Shown: piece after piece, positions 61,644 to 64,000 of the stretch
Numbering within the stretch: position 1 is the stretch's first letter
Layout of the letters: each line of letters starts with the position of its first letter
Source of the DNA: Ruegeria marina
Lineage (GTDB): Bacteria; Pseudomonadota; Alphaproteobacteria; Rhodobacterales; Rhodobacteraceae
NCBI RefSeq assembly: GCF_900101475.1
Contig: NZ_FMZV01000008.1
Coordinates: 62,001 to 126,000, forward strand
Direction of reading: 5' to 3'
DNA: 64,000 nt
Notes under the pieces: generated by a model
Databases searched by the model: none
Seen by the model: only the letters and a program-made list of their open reading frames with translations
What the model was told of the DNA's origin: nothing
Position numbers and translations under genes: made by a program

Positions 61644-62387
61644 ATGGGCGGCGATAACAGGTGCTCCCTGGCTGCGTCCGGGGTGACGGTGGCGTTCGGC
61701 GGCTTCAAGGCTCTCACCGACGTGACGCTCACCGTGACCCCGGGCGCGGTCCATGGGCTGATCGGTCCGAACGGCGCAGGTAAGACGACGCTGGTGAACG
61801 TGTTGACCGGGTTCCAGGCGCCAAGCACGGGGCACATCCTGCTCAAGGGGCGCGATGTCAGCACGCATCCCGCGCATCTTCTGCGCCGTGAGGGCGTGGC
61901 GCGCACATTCCAGGCGGGGCGGCTGTTCACCGGTCTCGACGTGCTCGACAACCTCACGGTGACGGGTGTGGGGCTAGGCCATTCGCGCCACGCCTCGGAG
62001 GTCGAGGCGATGCGGGTTCTCGACTGGATGGGCGTGGCCGATCTGGCCGAGAAACCCGCCGCCGGGCTGCCCTATACCGACGAGCGCCGGGTTGGCATCG
62101 CCCGCGCGCTGATGTTCGCGCCCTCCTTTCTGCTGCTCGATGAACCGGCGGCGGGCATGTCCGAGGCCGAGGCCGACGACCTCGCCGCGCTGATCGCCCG
62201 GGTGGCGGACGAGCTGGGCATCGGAGTTCTGCTGATCGAACATAATGTCGGGCTGGTGCTGTCGGTCAGCGCGCATGTCTATGTGCTCGATGCCGGGCAG
62301 GTGATCGAGGAGGGTGACCGCGCCGCGATCACTGTCAGCCAGCGGGTACGAGACGCCTATTTCGGCGCCGATCAGGAGGCCGCGTGA
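61644..62387 (+). CDS. livG: ABC transporter ATP-binding protein (LivG type)
   Basis: The protein has 247 residues from ATG 61644; GTG 61638 is in frame two codons earlier. Walker A GLIGPNGAGKTTLVNVLTG, Walker B FLLLDEPAAGMSEAEAD and the H-loop LLIEHNVGLVLS are present. The signature motif is diverged (LPYTDERRVGIARAL), as commonly seen in LivG-type proteins. It energises a branched-chain-amino-acid-type (HAAT) importer together with the next two genes. The hydantoinase genes upstream suggest the importer carries their substrate or product. Confidence 0.92.
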   Translation: MGGDNRCSLAASGVTVAFGGFKALTDVTLTVTPGAVHGLIGPNGAGKTTLVNVLTGFQAPSTGHILLKGRDVSTHPAHLLRREGVARTFQAGRLFTGLDVLDNLTVTGVGLGHSRHASEVEAMRVLDWMGVADLAEKPAAGLPYTDERRVGIARALMFAPSFLLLDEPAAGMSEAEADDLAALIARVADELGIGVLLIEHNVGLVLSVSAHVYVLDAGQVIEEGDRAAITVSQRVRDAYFGADQEAA

Positions 62388-63127
62388 TGTCGAAGCTGGG
62401 GGTGTTCGATATCTCGGTACGCTACGGCAAGGTGCCGGCGGTGAACGATCTGACGCTGCATGTCGAAGAGGGCGAGCGCGTCTTTGTCTCAGGGCCGAAT
62501 GGGGCGGGCAAGTCCTCGCTGCTCAAGGCGATCAGCGGCGCGGTGGCGACAAGCCATGGCCGTATCGAGATGGATGGCGATCTGTTGACCGGCCGCGCGC
62601 CCGAGGCGATCGCCCGGCTGGGGCTGTCGATGGTGCCCGAGGGGCGCGAGATATTCTGCTCGCTGACGGTCGAGGAGAACCTGCGCGTGGGCACCGGGCT
62701 GCGCCGCGATGCCGACGCGGTGGACGTGGATATCGCCGAAATCTACGCCAGCTTCCCGATCCTGGGCGAGCGCCGCAGCGCGGCGGCGGGTGCGCTGTCG
62801 GGTGGACAGCAACAGATGCTGGCTATCGGCCGGGCACTGATGACGAACCCCAAGCTGATCATGGTCGACGAACCCTCGCTGGGGCTGGCGCCGAAGATCG
62901 TGGACCAGGTCTATGACACGCTCTGCGCGTTGCAGGAGGAACGCGGGCTGACCCTGCTCATCGTCGAGCAAAGCTCGCTGCGCGCGGCCCGGGTGGGCGG
63001 GCGCATGGTGCTGATGCGCGGCGGGCGGATCGTGAGCGAGGGCAATGCCGCCGACATGGCCGACCGCGATGCGCTGGCTGCGGCCTATTTTGGCCAGTCC
63101 GGCAAACAGACGGAGACGGCAACATGA
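62387..63127 (+). CDS. livF: ABC transporter ATP-binding protein (LivF type)
   Basis: The protein has 246 residues from ATG 62387, sharing one base with the LivG stop (TGATG). Walker A VSGPNGAGKSSLLKAISG, signature ALSGGQQQMLAIGRAL, Walker B LIMVDEPSLGLAPKIVD and the LivF-typical MVPEGREIFCSLTVEENL identify it. It is the second ATPase subunit of the HAAT importer. Confidence 0.93.
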   Translation: MSKLGVFDISVRYGKVPAVNDLTLHVEEGERVFVSGPNGAGKSSLLKAISGAVATSHGRIEMDGDLLTGRAPEAIARLGLSMVPEGREIFCSLTVEENLRVGTGLRRDADAVDVDIAEIYASFPILGERRSAAAGALSGGQQQMLAIGRALMTNPKLIMVDEPSLGLAPKIVDQVYDTLCALQEERGLTLLIVEQSSLRAARVGGRMVLMRGGRIVSEGNAADMADRDALAAAYFGQSGKQTETAT

Positions 63128-64000
63128 CCAATTTTGCCCAGCTTTTCTTTGATGCGACCTCGCTTGGCGGGCTCTATGCCATGGCGGCGCTGGGGATCGC
63201 ACTGATCTTCGGGGTGATGAACCTGGTGAACTTCGCGCATGGCGAATACATCGCCTTTTGCGTCTTCGCCCTGATCGTTCCCTCGACCGACGCGGTGGCG
63301 GTGATGTTTCTGGGCCACGCGCCAGCGCTGATCCTGATCCCGGTGATCCTTGCCCTGGGCGGGCTGGTCGCGGTGGCCAGCGAATATGCCGTATTCCGGC
63401 ATTTGCGGCGGGCCGATCCGGTGGCGATGATGATCGCCTCTTTCGCGCTGGGTTTCGTGATCCGAAACGCGTTGCTGGCCGCTTATGGCGGGCGGCCCAA
63501 GGCGATCAGCCTGTGGCCCGGGCTGAATATGCCCGTGAATATCGCCGGTGCCAGCGTACCGCTGTTGCAGCTGATCGTGATCGTAACGACCCTGCTGGTG
63601 GTGACCGGGCTGGCGCTGTTGCTGAAAAGGACCCGGATCGGGCTGGAAATGCGTGCCGCGGCCGAGAATTTCACCATGGCGCGGCTGTTGGGGGTGCGGG
63701 CCAACCGGGTGATCACCGGGGCCTTTGCCCTGTCGGGCGCGCTGGCTGCTGCGGTGGCGCTGATCATGGTGACGCAGACCGGTGTGGCCGACGTGAAGAT
63801 GGGCGGGCAGATCATGCTGGTGGCCTTTATCGCCACGGTTCTGGGCGGTCTGGGCTCACTTCCCGGCGCCGTGGCTGCCGGGTTCCTGGTGGGCATCGTT
63901 TCGGTTGTCTTGCAGGCCTGGCTGCCGCTCGAGGCGCGGCCGTTCCGCGATGCCTTTCTCTACACGCTGGTGATCGTCTGCCTGCTGCTGCGGCCGCAGG
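63124..64000 (+). CDS. livH: ABC transporter permease (LivH type), cut by window end
   Basis: ATG 63124 overlaps the LivF stop by 4 bases. The frame stays open to base 64000 (292 codons), so the C-terminus is outside the window. Features of LivH permeases are clear: LGIALIFGVMNLVNFAHGEY in the first part, hydrophobic helices throughout, and the coupling region LEMRAAAENFTMARLLGVRA followed by AFIATVLGGLGSLPGAVAAG. Complete LivH proteins are about 290-310 residues, so nearly the whole gene is present. A LivM and a binding-protein gene are expected downstream. Confidence 0.92.
   Translation, partial: MTNFAQLFFDATSLGGLYAMAALGIALIFGVMNLVNFAHGEYIAFCVFALIVPSTDAVAVMFLGHAPALILIPVILALGGLVAVASEYAVFRHLRRADPVAMMIASFALGFVIRNALLAAYGGRPKAISLWPGLNMPVNIAGASVPLLQLIVIVTTLLVVTGLALLLKRTRIGLEMRAAAENFTMARLLGVRANRVITGAFALSGALAAAVALIMVTQTGVADVKMGGQIMLVAFIATVLGGLGSLPGAVAAGFLVGIVSVVLQAWLPLEARPFRDAFLYTLVIVCLLLRPQ

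Noticed and set aside
60300-61877. A 525-codon open frame on the minus strand
   Set aside because: It is antisense to the hydantoinase A gene and the start of livG, and no family features were found.
61644-62387. Diverged ABC signature in the LivG-type ATPase as a sign of loss of function
   Set aside because: LivG-type proteins commonly replace LSGGQ by a similar degenerate motif; Walker A, Walker B and the H-loop are intact.
1-64000. tRNA, rRNA and CRISPR loci
   Set aside because: No convincing T-arm/anticodon arrangement, rRNA segment or spacer-repeat array was recognised by eye. A tRNA search program would be needed to exclude a single gene.

Overview
The window is GC-rich and densely coded, with short ATGA/TGATG overlaps between consecutive genes. 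Two TRAP-type binding proteins, a glycine-rich calcium-binding repeat protein, hydantoinase A/B genes and many degraded insertion sequences suggest an alphaproteobacterium, most probably Rhodobacterales (roseobacter-like). That placement is inferred from gene content and style. No rRNA, tRNA, replication or conjugation gene was seen, so chromosome and large plasmid cannot be told apart.

Layout. (1) 1-1600: the start of a two-TM sensor-like protein running off the left edge, then a decayed IS6-type transposase. (2) 1586-15712: an esterase and a divergent TetR regulator, then a long catabolic operon: Baeyer-Villiger-type monooxygenase, 3-hydroxyacyl-CoA dehydrogenase, acyl-CoA dehydrogenase, acyl-CoA ligase, a SnoaL-like protein, enoyl-CoA hydratase, a complete TRAP transporter (P-Q-M), thiolase, a cyclase/hydrolase and a truncated FAH-family gene. 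This reads as uptake, ring oxidation, CoA activation and beta-oxidation of an unknown, perhaps cyclic, substrate. (3) 15713-15870: insertion-sequence scars. (4) 15881-38968: an exopolysaccharide cluster with initiating phosphosugar transferase fused to a glycosyltransferase, further glycosyltransferases, methyltransferase, nucleotide-sugar enzymes (including a CDP-glucose set), chain-length protein, export protein, BY-kinase-like ATPase, Wzy-like polymerase/ligase, Wzx-like flippase and deacetylase. (5) 39302-43180: IS5 relic, an RTX-type protein with a 133-residue tandem duplication, an IS6 end scar and an IS3 relic, so transposon debris lies on both sides of the polysaccharide block.

(6) 43525-50360: the most unusual module. 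A Tat-exported DctP-type binding protein without a TRAP permease is followed by a TorS-like hybrid histidine kinase, a free-standing HPt protein and a receiver domain fused to a ten-TM EamA/DMT transporter. All phosphorelay residues are present. The arrangement suggests a sensory relay whose output acts directly on a membrane transporter. A 5'-truncated IS6 transposase abuts it.

(7) 51040-57463: an XRE-cupin regulator divergent from an operon of omega-aminotransferase, aldehyde dehydrogenase, butyrate kinase and phosphate butyryltransferase, with a 25-bp operator-like dyad between them, then an AraC regulator. (8) 57735-64000: hydantoinase/oxoprolinase B and A subunits co-directional with LivG-LivF-LivH-type ABC genes; the last is cut by the window edge.
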